Both the position numbers and the translations under genes were made by a program. Below are positions 42,494 through 52,250 of a DNA stretch of 64,000 bases, piece by piece. Position 1 is the first letter of the stretch. Each line of letters begins with the position of its first letter. The notes under the pieces are model-generated. The model was not told the origin of the DNA. It saw only the letters and a program-made list of their open reading frames with translations, and ran no database searches. Source of the DNA: CBDBLK01 sp965215445 (GTDB taxonomy: Bacteria > Bdellovibrionota > Bacteriovoracia > Bacteriovoracales > Bacteriovoracaceae); NCBI GenBank assembly GCA_965215445.1, contig CBDCDT010000002.1, forward strand, positions 124,001 through 188,000, written 5' to 3'.

Positions 42494-45400
42494 ATGAAAT
42501 GGGTATTTTTCCTCTCCCTTTTTCTCAACGGGTGCATCGAAAATCCCACCTCCGACGGCAAGGAAACCAGCCTGGGCGAAGCGGTGGACGGTGGGCTCAG
42601 TCAACTCAATCCCGCCGAAGCGGTCACGCTCTACAGTCCCATCTCATCTCCCGCCATCGACCCCACCCCCACCATCCAAATCACCGGACTCAAAAATGGC
42701 GATCAAGTCACCCTCTACAGCGACCCCGCCTGCTCCCAACAAATCACTTCGGGAAATGCCTCCAGCACTACCCTGTTGCTCACCCTGCCCGCACTAAACC
42801 CCGGAACTCACAACTTTTCAGTAAAAAGGCGCTGGGACGACGCCAATATCGAATCCCCCTGTGCCCAAAACCAACTCACCTATCAGTTGTGGAATAACAA
42901 TTTAATCCTCACCGGACTGGCAAACGACTCCACCCCCACCCGCTCCAAGTCCTGGAACTGGGGCTGCTCGGGAGAGCAAACCACCTGCGAATACCGCTTT
43001 GCCGTCACCAACACTTCCACCCACACTTTCGGCAATCAACCCTGGCGCCTGATCGACAACGCCGGACAGACAAGTGGCACCGGAACTTTCTACCTCCACG
43101 TCCAAGCGCGAGATGCCCTACACACCTTTTTAGAGACTCCCGTGCAAACCTATTCCGCCATCCTCGACCACTCCCCTCCCGGCATTTCCTCGCTACAAGC
43201 ACCTCCCAACGCAACCTACAACCTGTCTCAAAGTCTGGATTTTGAAATCACCTTTGACGAAGCGGTCAGCATAAGCGGAATCCCAAGGCTTGAGTTGCAG
43301 GTGGGAAGCACCACCCGCCACGCCGGTTATCACGCGGGAAGTGGAGGAACACGCATCATCTTCCGCCACAATCCCGTAAGCGGAGACGTCGATCTGGGCG
43401 GTATCAACTTTTCCTCCACCCAAATCGACTTTAACGGGGGCAATATTCAAGACCTGGCGGGCAATCAGGCGGGTTCCGACTTTAGTCTCCTGGCGGTTAG
43501 TCTGGCGGGAGTCAATATCAACGCCGCCTCCCCTCAGGTGGCGGGACTGGCAAACGATTCCACCCCCAAAAAAAGCAAAGTCTGGAACTGGGGTTGCAAC
43601 CGCCCCGCCTGCTCTTACCGCTTTATGGTAGACCAAATTGGCGCCAGCGTTCCCACCGGAGTCTACACAAGCACCACCGACACTTCCCAAGACAGCGGCG
43701 ATGGAACTTATTATTTGCACATTCAGGTGCGCGACCAAAGTGGGGACGAATCCCCGGTTCAGCACTTTTCCGCCCTGCTAGACAACACCAATCCCCAGAT
43801 CAATTCCCTGATTCCCCCGGGTAACGGACTCTATTCCGCCGCACAGGCGATAGATTTTACCCTCAACACCAACGAAGCGGTCAATATTATTGGACTTCCC
43901 CAAATCTCCCTCGACGTAGGTGGCACTACCCGCTACGCCTCTTATCACAGTGGAGCGGGAAGCGACCGCATCGTTTTTCGCTACCTGCCCCAGACCGGAG
44001 ATTCCGACTTGGGCGGTATCAGTTTTAGCAATACCAGCATCGACCTCAACGGGGGAAGTCTCAAAGACGCCGCCGGCAACGATGCCGGTTCCGATTTTTC
44101 CGCTATCGCCCCCGCCTTAAACAGTATCGTCGTCGATGGATTAAACCCCAGTATCATTGCCATGAACGTTCCCCCGGATGCCTCCTACGACTCTTCTTCA
44201 AATCTGGATTTCAGACTCGACTTTAACGAAAGAGTGGTCATAACGGGAACCCCACGCCTGAATCTCGACGTCGGGGGAAGTGCCCGCTACGCCAATTATT
44301 ATTCCAGCAACGCCACCGGGGACGAACTCACCTTTCGCTATATCCCCCAAATTGGCGACAAAGACGACAACGGCATCCAGTTTCAAAATTCTAGCGTCTC
44401 CCTAAACGGCGGCAGGATTTCCGACCCCGCCGGAAACAATGCCATGCTTAACTATCCCCAACCCATCCCCGATATTTCCGGCATCACCATCGACGCCCAG
44501 AGAGCGGAAGTCAATGGCATACTTCACCCAACTAATGGAATCTATAGTTTCTCTCAAAATCTCAATTTTGCCCTCACTTTTAACCGCGATGTCAACGTCA
44601 CCGGGGCCCCGCGCCTGGCACTGTTGATAGGGGGGCAAATCCGCTATGCCCAATATCAAAACACCTTATCTTCAAAAACTTTAACCTTTCTCTACACAAC
44701 TCAAAATGGAGATGACGACAACGATGGCATCACTTTTTTCGGTTCGAGCATTTACCTCAATGGAGGCAGCATCAGTGACAATAGGGGAAATGCGGCCGTG
44801 TTGGATTTTGCCAATGTGGTTCCCGATTTGAGCGGAGTGATTATTGACTCCGTTTTCCCCACACCTGTTGGAGTGGCCAACGACAGTGTCTATAAAAAGA
44901 ATAAAAATTGGAATTGGGGCTGTTCCAAGGCCAATTGCAACTACCGTTTTGCAGTCGACGACAACTCGACAACCGCTCCCATCAGCACCTACTCCAACAC
45001 TTCCAGCGCCGCCCAATTGGGAGGGAACGGAACTTATTACCTACATCTTCAAATACGCGACAGTTTGGGTAATGAATCACCAGTCCAGCATTTTTCGGCA
45101 TTGTTGGACAACACCCCCCCTTATTTTAGTGGCAGCGTTGAAATTGACGACAACGATGTCTTTCCCACCCGCGCGGCCTACGCCGATTGGTCGGGCATGA
45201 CTTTATCGGACGCTCACAGTAGTGTAGTCAAAATAGAAATATCCATCGGCCGCGACGTCAGCGATGATGGGCTGGATGCCAATGAAGTAAACAATGTGCT
45301 GGATTGGAGAGAAATTCCAAACGGCATGAGTTTAAATCCCCCACGCTATCAAATTCAACACGGGGCCGACGGGTTTTCCTTGGACTTAACCCACGACGTG

Positions 45401-46282
45401 GATTATTTCACTTCGCTGAGAATAGAGGATGAAGCGGGAAATAAAAGTCTGGTGCGAACCAGCGACCCCTGGAGCGTATTTACTCCCCTTATGGCAGACG
45501 GATTGGCATTATGGCTGGATGGAAAGGATTTGGGAACTTTTTTTCAAAATGAGGACTGTACCGGCGATATCACCGCCGATGGGAATCAAATAGGATGCTG
45601 GCGAGACAAAAGCGCCAACGCCAATCACGCCATCCAAAGTGATCTCAACCGAAAACCGGTCTACCGAAGTGGAGGGCATGTCCACTTTGACACCGCTACT
45701 GATTTACTCAACGCGGGAAATATTTTATCTGGCAATTACAATGAACTCTCGGTGTTTATCGTCTTTCTTCAAAAAACCGTCCCAAGTCATACCTGGCCAT
45801 TGGCCTTTAACCTCAACTGGGATAACCAAAATTTCGACTGTAGTGACAATAGTGGAACGGGAAGGCTTGCTGCCATCATGTTTGAAAAAAACTCCAACAG
45901 AATCTATTGGGATATTGGAAATTGCAGCTCCAATCGAAGAATGATAGTAGCGTCAAATACCTCAAACGAAGTCCGTAATATTTTTCATCTGGGGATCAGT
46001 GCCGTAGACAATCTCCTATTTGTCCACAAAAACGGGAAGGTACTCGACAGTAGAAATACCTCTCGCACAGTTTATACAAACGCCAGCAGTCAGGCGATTA
46101 TCGGAAATGGATTATCAGAGACGAGCGATATTGCCATCGCCGGTGAAATCAGCGAGTTTATCGTGTACACCGAACATATCAACACTTCTGAGCGAGAAAA
46201 ACTGGAAGGGTATCTCGCCTGCAAGTGGGGATTGCAGGGAGACCTGACCAGCGACCACCCCTACGCCACGAATTGCCCTTAA
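42494..46282 (+). CDS. Giant repeat lipoprotein with C-terminal ConA-like domain, copy 1
   Basis: A 1262-residue lipoprotein (lipobox LNGC, Cys14). After a short linker come repeating modules: three WNWGC blocks (GLANDSTPTRSKSWNWGCS, GLANDSTPKKSKVWNWGCN, GVANDSVYKKNKNWNWGCS), each followed by a CxYRF pair and an HFSALLDN-type strand, and four SwmB/Ig-like domains with GxPRLxLxVGxxxRxAxY and LNGGxIxDxAGN patterns. The C-terminal 260 residues start LALWLDGKD and resemble a LamG/ConA-like lectin fold, ending in LEGYLACKWGL. A large surface adhesin is likely. It is paralogous over its full length to the gene at 54404. Confidence 0.8.
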   Translation: MKWVFFLSLFLNGCIENPTSDGKETSLGEAVDGGLSQLNPAEAVTLYSPISSPAIDPTPTIQITGLKNGDQVTLYSDPACSQQITSGNASSTTLLLTLPALNPGTHNFSVKRRWDDANIESPCAQNQLTYQLWNNNLILTGLANDSTPTRSKSWNWGCSGEQTTCEYRFAVTNTSTHTFGNQPWRLIDNAGQTSGTGTFYLHVQARDALHTFLETPVQTYSAILDHSPPGISSLQAPPNATYNLSQSLDFEITFDEAVSISGIPRLELQVGSTTRHAGYHAGSGGTRIIFRHNPVSGDVDLGGINFSSTQIDFNGGNIQDLAGNQAGSDFSLLAVSLAGVNINAASPQVAGLANDSTPKKSKVWNWGCNRPACSYRFMVDQIGASVPTGVYTSTTDTSQDSGDGTYYLHIQVRDQSGDESPVQHFSALLDNTNPQINSLIPPGNGLYSAAQAIDFTLNTNEAVNIIGLPQISLDVGGTTRYASYHSGAGSDRIVFRYLPQTGDSDLGGISFSNTSIDLNGGSLKDAAGNDAGSDFSAIAPALNSIVVDGLNPSIIAMNVPPDASYDSSSNLDFRLDFNERVVITGTPRLNLDVGGSARYANYYSSNATGDELTFRYIPQIGDKDDNGIQFQNSSVSLNGGRISDPAGNNAMLNYPQPIPDISGITIDAQRAEVNGILHPTNGIYSFSQNLNFALTFNRDVNVTGAPRLALLIGGQIRYAQYQNTLSSKTLTFLYTTQNGDDDNDGITFFGSSIYLNGGSISDNRGNAAVLDFANVVPDLSGVIIDSVFPTPVGVANDSVYKKNKNWNWGCSKANCNYRFAVDDNSTTAPISTYSNTSSAAQLGGNGTYYLHLQIRDSLGNESPVQHFSALLDNTPPYFSGSVEIDDNDVFPTRAAYADWSGMTLSDAHSSVVKIEISIGRDVSDDGLDANEVNNVLDWREIPNGMSLNPPRYQIQHGADGFSLDLTHDVDYFTSLRIEDEAGNKSLVRTSDPWSVFTPLMADGLALWLDGKDLGTFFQNEDCTGDITADGNQIGCWRDKSANANHAIQSDLNRKPVYRSGGHVHFDTATDLLNAGNILSGNYNELSVFIVFLQKTVPSHTWPLAFNLNWDNQNFDCSDNSGTGRLAAIMFEKNSNRIYWDIGNCSSNRRMIVASNTSNEVRNIFHLGISAVDNLLFVHKNGKVLDSRNTSRTVYTNASSQAIIGNGLSETSDIAIAGEISEFIVYTEHINTSEREKLEGYLACKWGLQGDLTSDHPYATNCP

Positions 46283-46354
46283 AGCGGATAAAAAAATTTT
46301 ACTCTTTGCCAAGAGGCCTCTTTTTAGTGTAGATTGGAAATCTGGGCCTCAAAT

Positions 46355-48736
46355 ATGAAAAAGATTTTTCTGATTATTTTTGCCATTTTTTTGCTCGCAG
46401 GGGGAAGCGGTCTTTACTTTCTTACCCTTCAATCTTTGCCTCCCTTTGAGGGCAAAATTGTCGTACCCAATCTCTCTGATCCCGTTAAAATCACCCGCGA
46501 CAAGTGGGGTATTCCCCATATTGAGGCACAAAACCAGGCCGATCTTCAGCGCGCTTTGGGTTTTGTCATGGCCGGAGACCGCCTATTTCAAATGGATATT
46601 CTGCGCCGACTCGCCAATGGCCAACTCTCCGAAATTTTTGGCAAACAGGCACTCCCCTCCGACATTCTTTTGCGCAGTTTACGCCTGCGCAAACGCATGG
46701 ATGAAATCTGGGAACAAAATCGCCATAAAATCGACCCCGGAATGATTAGGCAAAGCGAGGCCTTTTTAGAGGGCGTACACTACTACATTCAAACCCAATC
46801 CTTGCCCATTGAGTTCAAACTCTTGGGTTACAGGCCCAGGCCTTTTGTCATTCAGGAATTAATGGCGATTGGGGGCTATATGGCGCTGACTTTTGCCGAC
46901 GGTATAACCGACGATGCCCTCTACAGCGAACTTTTAGACCGCTATCCTCCAGAACGAGTCGATCAATTGAGAATCCGCCACCCAAACGACCATAGCGCAA
47001 GAATGGAACAAAAGACGAGCGCAATTCCCCGTCCCGAATGGTTTCATAATATAACTCAGGCCTTGGGTTTTCTTCAAAACCAGGTCGGCCTTTTTCGTGG
47101 TTCCAACTCGTGGGTTTTATCAAAAGAAAGATCAAAATCGGGGATGCCTCTTTTGGCCAACGACCCCCACATTGCCTTTGCCAGTCCGGGTACCTGGTAC
47201 GAGGCCCATCTCTCATCTCCCGACTACGAAATCTACGGTCACTTTATCGCCGGAATCCCTTTCCCCATTCTCGGTCACAACCGCGACAAGGCCTGGGCAC
47301 TGACCATGGCACAAGTTGACGACATGGACATCTACCGGGAAACCTTTCATCCACAAGACCCAAATCTTGTCATGTACCGGGGCGAGTGGGTGAAGGTGCA
47401 AAAATACAGCGAAAAAATTAGAGTCAAAGGCGAAAAAGACGTGGACATCACCGTAACCGTCACTCCCCATGGCCCGTTGATCGACGCCACTAAACACGCT
47501 GTCAAGGGAAAACACATTTCCCTCAAATGGTCTTATTACCACCCGGAAAACGACGGTTTGACCGCTTTTTACAAACTCTCCCGAGCAAGCACCGTAAAAC
47601 AAATGAAAGAGGCCCTAAGCTACGCCGCCGCCCCCCCCATGAACGTCAGTTGGATCGACCGGCAAGGCAATATCTCCTGGAAAATTCTGGGAAAACTTCC
47701 CCTGCGCGAAGGCTTTCACGGCCGACAAATTCTGGATGGCAGTTCGGGCAAACACGAATACACCCGCTATTTGACTGCCGAAGAAAATCCCGGCATCGAC
47801 AACCCCGAAAGCGGCGTCATCATTACCGCCAACTACTATCCCGAGTACAAAGGGGAGCTTCCTCTGGACGGATACTGGCAATCTTCCGAGCGCTTTGAAC
47901 GCATCAGCGAACTTTTGGCCACTCAGAAAAAATGGTCTTTGGAAGAATTAAAGCGGGTACAAACCGATCAACACGTCAATGTCTTTGATTTTACCGTGCC
48001 CATTTTCCTCCAGGCCATGCAAGGCCAATCTTTGACGGAGAGGGAGGGAGAGATCATCAATTACCTCAAAAGTTGGCGTGGAGAAAGTGGTGTCGACAGC
48101 GTGGCCAGTTCCATTTATCACATGTGGCAATACTGGATCGCCCGCGAGGCCCTCTATGATGATTTGGGAGAAAAAAACTACAAAGTTTTTCACACAAGTG
48201 CCGACTCTCAGCACTTTTTTAAAATTCTCATCACCCAGGAAAAAAATATTTGGTGGGATGATTCAAACACAAAGGACACGCGGGAAACCCGCAAGGAGAT
48301 TATCCGCCGGGCATTCAAAAAGGCAGTGGACAAACTCGATCAACGCCTGGGGAGTTTTCCCGACAAGTGGCGCTGGGGGCGCTTGCACACAATTGAATAT
48401 CGCCATCCCCTGGGCAGGGTGTGGCCCCTCAATTACCTCTTTAACGTAGGGCCTTTTGAAGCGGGAGGAGGCACTTTTCAAATCGACAGCATGGGCATCC
48501 ATCGCTACCGAGATACTTTCAACGTCGTCACCGGGCCAAGTACCCGACGCTTGATTGATCTTGCACAACCGTCCTATTCCTGGGGTATTCTTCCCACCGG
48601 AAATCTGGGGCATTTCAACCACCGCTTCTACCGCGACCAGACCGAAATGTTTCTCAATAAAACTCACCGGCCGCAGTGGATGGACTTAAAAAACGTGAGA
48701 GAATATCCCTACCACGAACTTGAACTGATACCTTAA
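46355..48736 (+). CDS. Penicillin-acylase family N-terminal nucleophile amidase
   Basis: A 793-residue periplasmic Ntn hydrolase precursor. An N-terminal hydrophobic helix (IFLIIFAIFLLAGGSGLYFL) acts as signal or anchor. The alpha part has ITRDKWGIPHIEAQN and GFVMAGDRLFQMDILRR. Self-cleavage is expected before S250 in GSNSWVLS, exposing the catalytic Ser. LLANDPHIAFASPGTWYEAH and GHNRDKAWALTM follow as usual. Relatives cleave penicillins, acyl-homoserine lactones or other amides; the substrate here is unknown. ATG 46355 is chosen because it opens the signal peptide. Confidence 0.9.
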   Translation: MKKIFLIIFAIFLLAGGSGLYFLTLQSLPPFEGKIVVPNLSDPVKITRDKWGIPHIEAQNQADLQRALGFVMAGDRLFQMDILRRLANGQLSEIFGKQALPSDILLRSLRLRKRMDEIWEQNRHKIDPGMIRQSEAFLEGVHYYIQTQSLPIEFKLLGYRPRPFVIQELMAIGGYMALTFADGITDDALYSELLDRYPPERVDQLRIRHPNDHSARMEQKTSAIPRPEWFHNITQALGFLQNQVGLFRGSNSWVLSKERSKSGMPLLANDPHIAFASPGTWYEAHLSSPDYEIYGHFIAGIPFPILGHNRDKAWALTMAQVDDMDIYRETFHPQDPNLVMYRGEWVKVQKYSEKIRVKGEKDVDITVTVTPHGPLIDATKHAVKGKHISLKWSYYHPENDGLTAFYKLSRASTVKQMKEALSYAAAPPMNVSWIDRQGNISWKILGKLPLREGFHGRQILDGSSGKHEYTRYLTAEENPGIDNPESGVIITANYYPEYKGELPLDGYWQSSERFERISELLATQKKWSLEELKRVQTDQHVNVFDFTVPIFLQAMQGQSLTEREGEIINYLKSWRGESGVDSVASSIYHMWQYWIAREALYDDLGEKNYKVFHTSADSQHFFKILITQEKNIWWDDSNTKDTRETRKEIIRRAFKKAVDKLDQRLGSFPDKWRWGRLHTIEYRHPLGRVWPLNYLFNVGPFEAGGGTFQIDSMGIHRYRDTFNVVTGPSTRRLIDLAQPSYSWGILPTGNLGHFNHRFYRDQTEMFLNKTHRPQWMDLKNVREYPYHELELIP

Positions 48737-48763
48737 TTTTTTCAACATAGCTCAATCCCTCTC

Positions 48764-49654
48764 TTAATCATCAACGATCTGGCCGGTTTCCCGCACCAGT
48801 TTTTTGACCGCCGCCAGCACTTCCGGCGATAAATCCATATCTTTGGTTTTGGAATTCATGGCGCGCAAAAAGGCATTGGCAGAAAGGCCGGTTGGCAAAG
48901 ACGGCCTTTTTTTGGGCCTGGTCACTGCCTTGCCGGTCTGTCCGGGAAAACGGGCCTTTAAGAGGCGGCGCAGTTGAGCGCGCTTGGCAATTTCCCCCGA
49001 CAAAATTTTGCGTTCGACTTCTCTTCTGAGTTTTTTCTCCACCAAGGCATCGAACTCCAACAAAACGTATTTTTCCACGTTAAACTGCTTGGCCGCCTCT
49101 TTAATCTTCTCGGGCAAGCGGGCAATCAATAAACTGCGATGAATCTCCGACTTGGAAATCCCCAGGGCAGCGGTTATTTTTCTTTCGCTGGCGGCAGTCG
49201 CCTTTTGGTAGTTTAAAATTCCGGCGGCCTTGTCAATATAGTGCAGGGCCTCGCGGGAAGAATTTTCTGAAAACTGAATCGCCATCAACTCTTCAGGGCC
49301 TTTATTTTCCAAAATAAAACAGGGACAAGTCTTCATGTCCGGCAGGGTATTCATGGCGCGAAAGCGGCGCTCTCCACAAATTAAAGTGTAGACACCCTTG
49401 CTTCTATGCAAGACCAGCGGTTGAATCAGGCCATTGGTGCTAATATTTTCCGCCAGGTCGCGGATAGATTTATCGTTAAATTTCGTCCGCACCTGCTCTT
49501 TGACTTTGATGTCCGCCAACGGAAACTCTTCCAGGCGCGCCCCTTCAAACAGTTTTTGATCTGCCAGTTTTAAAAGGTCGCGATTCAACTTTGAAGACAA
49601 GTCGATGGTCTTGCGTTCTTTTTTGGAGACTCGGGCCTTAAATTCCTTGGCCAT
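48764..49654 (-). CDS. parB: ParB-family partition protein
   Basis: A 296-residue ParB. The CTPase/arginine-rich box GERRFRA is at 94-100, preceded by NGLIQPLVLHRSKGVYTLIC. A helix-turn-helix follows (ERKITAALGISKSEIHRSLL). The C-terminal part is basic, then a short possible dimerisation helix (SPEVLAAVKKLVRETG). Start ATG 49654 has AGAGGT upstream. Cotranscribed with parA, 13 nt apart, in the order parA-parB. No classical parS palindrome was seen near it. Confidence 0.88.
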   Translation of the reverse strand: MAKEFKARVSKKERKTIDLSSKLNRDLLKLADQKLFEGARLEEFPLADIKVKEQVRTKFNDKSIRDLAENISTNGLIQPLVLHRSKGVYTLICGERRFRAMNTLPDMKTCPCFILENKGPEELMAIQFSENSSREALHYIDKAAGILNYQKATAASERKITAALGISKSEIHRSLLIARLPEKIKEAAKQFNVEKYVLLEFDALVEKKLRREVERKILSGEIAKRAQLRRLLKARFPGQTGKAVTRPKKRPSLPTGLSANAFLRAMNSKTKDMDLSPEVLAAVKKLVRETGQIVDD

Positions 49655-49667
49655 ACTCTACCTCTAT

Positions 49668-50438
49668 TTAAAAACCCAGCGCCTCCCAAAGATTGGCGTA
49701 ATCCTTGGCGCCTTCCGTAGACGGCCACATAAAAACTGGCCGTTGTTTGGAAATGGATTCCTGCATCTGCACCAAATTGCGAACTGGCGGAGTGATACTA
49801 AAAGACTGTGCCAACTCTTCCAAGCGTTGTTTTTCAATTTTGCGGCGTCTGTTAACCATAGAGGGAATAATCGAAAACTCGAGACTTTTATTTTCGGTTT
49901 GTTTGACAATTTCAAAAGTGTCCATCAATTCTTCCAATCCATCTATGGAATAATCCTGGGCCTGAGTGGGAATCAAAATGCGATTGGAACACACCAGTGC
50001 CATAATCAATTCATCGCCGAGCATGGGAGGGGTATCGACAACCACATAATCGAAAACCTCTTGTGCCGCTTGCAAGCGCAGTTTCAACAACCTCTCCTTG
50101 CGTCCCGCCTCTCGGCGAATTTCTTGTTCGGACAAAATCAACAATTTAGAGAGATTCGCCAAATGGCGACTCGACGGGATCAGGGAAATATTGTGGTGAA
50201 ATTCTTCCTTGCCCTCGGAACCCACCCACACTTCTTCCAGGGGAACATCTCCAATCAACCACTCGGGGATAAGCGTTCTTTGAATCTGAATCCCGAAAGT
50301 TGAACTGAGGTTGGCCTGAGAATCCAAATCAATTGCCAAAACCTTGTGCCCCTGATTGGCCAAATGGCAAATGAGTTGGTAGGCGTTCATGGTTTTGCCA
50401 ACGCCGCCCTTATTATTGGCAATGGTAATCACTTCCAT
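49668..50438 (-). CDS. parA: ParA-family ATPase
   Basis: A 256-residue deviant-Walker ATPase with KGGVGKT at 10-16, DLDSQANLSSTFG as Walker A' and VVVDTPPMLGDE as Walker B. There is no N-terminal DNA-binding extension. ATG 50438 is favoured because AAAGG lies about 9 nt upstream; the earlier ATG 50447 touches that site. With parB it forms a partition pair, but no gid/mnm or rnpA genes typical of the chromosomal origin are nearby. Confidence 0.9.
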   Translation of the reverse strand: MEVITIANNKGGVGKTMNAYQLICHLANQGHKVLAIDLDSQANLSSTFGIQIQRTLIPEWLIGDVPLEEVWVGSEGKEEFHHNISLIPSSRHLANLSKLLILSEQEIRREAGRKERLLKLRLQAAQEVFDYVVVDTPPMLGDELIMALVCSNRILIPTQAQDYSIDGLEELMDTFEIVKQTENKSLEFSIIPSMVNRRRKIEKQRLEELAQSFSITPPVRNLVQMQESISKQRPVFMWPSTEGAKDYANLWEALGF

Positions 50439-50563
50439 TTGAACCATCCTTTTTTTGAGTTTTTCTGTCGGACAACTCTTCCCTTTTCCTCCCGAGGAAG
50501 ATCATTTAGTCTATGCCAAGATTTTAAGAAATATTTCCCCATTCCGTCAAAAAAGGAGCTTTT

Positions 50564-50926
50564 GTGATTCCATCAATCAATGTAAACGAACTCGATGAGC
50601 GCATGAAATCTGAAAATGGCCTACTTCTCATCGACTGCCGCGAAGAAGGCGAATACAACCAAGGCCATATCAAAGGATCGAGACTCATTCCGCTCAGCAA
50701 ATTGCGCGAAGACCCTCAAAGCGCACTTCCCCACCTAAAGGAGCAAAACTCCCCCATTGTCGTCCATTGCCGCTCGGGTAAAAGGAGCCTCACCGCCATC
50801 GCCCTTTTCACTCAAATTCTGGAAAACAGGGAAAACCAACCAAACTTGTACAACCTGGAAGGTGGCATTTTGGCCTGGGAGGCGAGGGGCCTGCCCGTAG
50901 AAAGGCCACAAGAAAGGCCCGATTAA
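50564..50926 (+). CDS. Rhodanese-like sulfurtransferase
   Basis: A 120-residue single rhodanese domain starting at GTG 50564 behind AAGGAG. LLLIDCREEGEYNQGHIKGS is the CH2A-type block, the active-site loop is VVHCRSGKRS with catalytic C69, and LEGGILAWEARGLPV is the closing block. It likely carries persulfide sulfur; the partner is unknown. Confidence 0.92.
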   Translation: MIPSINVNELDERMKSENGLLLIDCREEGEYNQGHIKGSRLIPLSKLREDPQSALPHLKEQNSPIVVHCRSGKRSLTAIALFTQILENRENQPNLYNLEGGILAWEARGLPVERPQERPD

Positions 50927-50985
50927 ATTTTATTTATTTGAATCAAAGGCCATGGTAAAATGAAGGAAATCTTGCAAATGGCCTT

Positions 50986-52218
50986 ATGAAAAAAACATTT
51001 CTTATTCTCATGGCCACGCTGGCCTCCATTGCCCTCACTATCACTTTCATTTTATTAAGCTCTTCCTGGCAAAAAGAACGGCTCCAAATTTTTAGCCGCC
51101 CCAGTGGAGGAATTTCACGCCAATTGGCCTCACTCGACCAGGATTTGGTTCCCCTCCTGATTTTCTCCAACCACGGACTTAAAAAAGGCCTCTACCCCAA
51201 ACGGGAACTGGCCCCCCCCAACGCACCACCTGGATTTCCCCAAACGCTCAAGGTTGGCGGAGTTGAAATCCTCTCCCACTATTTACAACTCATCAAAAGT
51301 CAATTTGAAGACAATGTACTCATCCTCGATGCCGGAGATACTTTCAGCACCAATGAAGATGCCCACAAACTGGAACTCAAACTCAAAGTTATGGAGCAAT
51401 TGCCTTTTGATGCCGTTCTTTTTTCGGGAGAAGACTACCTTTCCCAAGCCCTTTCCCAAAGACAAACCGGCGATCTCATTCCCTTTCTCAATTCCAACAT
51501 TCTGGACTTGCGCACGGGACGGCCGATCAGGCAGAAAAACCTCCTCTCCTCCCGAATCGTCGAGCGGGCGGGACTAAAAATCGGACTGATCGGACTGATC
51601 GACATCCAATCCCTTTCACAAAAACAACAAAAACAACTCAACGGCGTCTACTTCCAAGACTTGGTCGCCGCCTTTTTAAAATTAAAAAAAGACCTTCACT
51701 CTCGTGGAGCACAAATTCTCATTTTGCTGGGCCATATTCCCGGCCAGTGCCAATCAAGGCCACTCTTTGAGAGCAAACGAGGAAACCACATTCCCCCTCT
51801 CCAGTGTCCCCCACGAGATCCGCTCAAACAGTTTGTCGAGCGCCTGCCCGCAAATTCCCTCGACCTCATCATCCTTTCGGGAGGAAGACCTTTCAGCGGC
51901 CGCATCGGAGAATTACTCATTTTAAACGGGCCGAGTGATGGCCACTATCTCGGCCAGGCCTCACTATTCTATCACCGCGGCCAAAAACGCATTGTCTTTG
52001 AGCGCGGCCAACTACACCCCCTCATTAAAACCTGCCATCAATTTTTCGCCTCCACGCTGGACTGTTATATCCAGCGCCACAACTCCGAACGCTACAAAGG
52101 CCGCCAAAAAATTATGCGCGCCAGTGCCTACTCACTGGTTCCAGCACGCTTTTTGGGCCTTGAAATCCGCCCGGATTCTAGTATCTCCGCCATCCTCAAC
52201 GGCGCAAACACAAAATAG
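50986..52218 (+). CDS. 5'-nucleotidase/metallophosphatase-like protein with degraded active site
   Basis: A 410-residue protein with an N-terminal membrane anchor (FLILMATLASIALTITFILL). Its layout follows the metallophosphatase domain of UshA-type 5'-nucleotidases: VPLLIFSNHG near the first motif, VLILDAGDTFS for the GD motif, LPFDAVLFSGEDYLSQALS in place of GNHE, and ILILLGHIPG. The Asn-His of GNH(E/D) is missing and the first motif lacks its metal Asp, so catalysis is doubtful. It follows the rhodanese by 59 nt. Confidence 0.6.
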   Translation: MKKTFLILMATLASIALTITFILLSSSWQKERLQIFSRPSGGISRQLASLDQDLVPLLIFSNHGLKKGLYPKRELAPPNAPPGFPQTLKVGGVEILSHYLQLIKSQFEDNVLILDAGDTFSTNEDAHKLELKLKVMEQLPFDAVLFSGEDYLSQALSQRQTGDLIPFLNSNILDLRTGRPIRQKNLLSSRIVERAGLKIGLIGLIDIQSLSQKQQKQLNGVYFQDLVAAFLKLKKDLHSRGAQILILLGHIPGQCQSRPLFESKRGNHIPPLQCPPRDPLKQFVERLPANSLDLIILSGGRPFSGRIGELLILNGPSDGHYLGQASLFYHRGQKRIVFERGQLHPLIKTCHQFFASTLDCYIQRHNSERYKGRQKIMRASAYSLVPARFLGLEIRPDSSISAILNGANTK

Positions 52219-52250
52219 GTATTTCATCTCAAGCTCGCTCTTGCAGTTAG

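Noticed and set aside
42494..46282. Sulfatase-type CxPxR sites in the giant lipoproteins as targets of the SUMF1 proteins
   Set aside because: The Cys-rich blocks read WNWGCNRPAC and similar, without the CxPxR spacing; formylglycine modification is not supported.
46311..46322. AAGAGGCCTCTT followed by T-run as a terminator after the first giant lipoprotein
   Set aside because: The palindrome is only 12 bp; with a 4-nt loop the stem has four A/T-rich pairs, too weak to call.
48700..50560. Search for a parS site (TGTTTCACGTGAAACA type) near parAB
   Set aside because: No matching palindrome was found by eye in or around the two genes.
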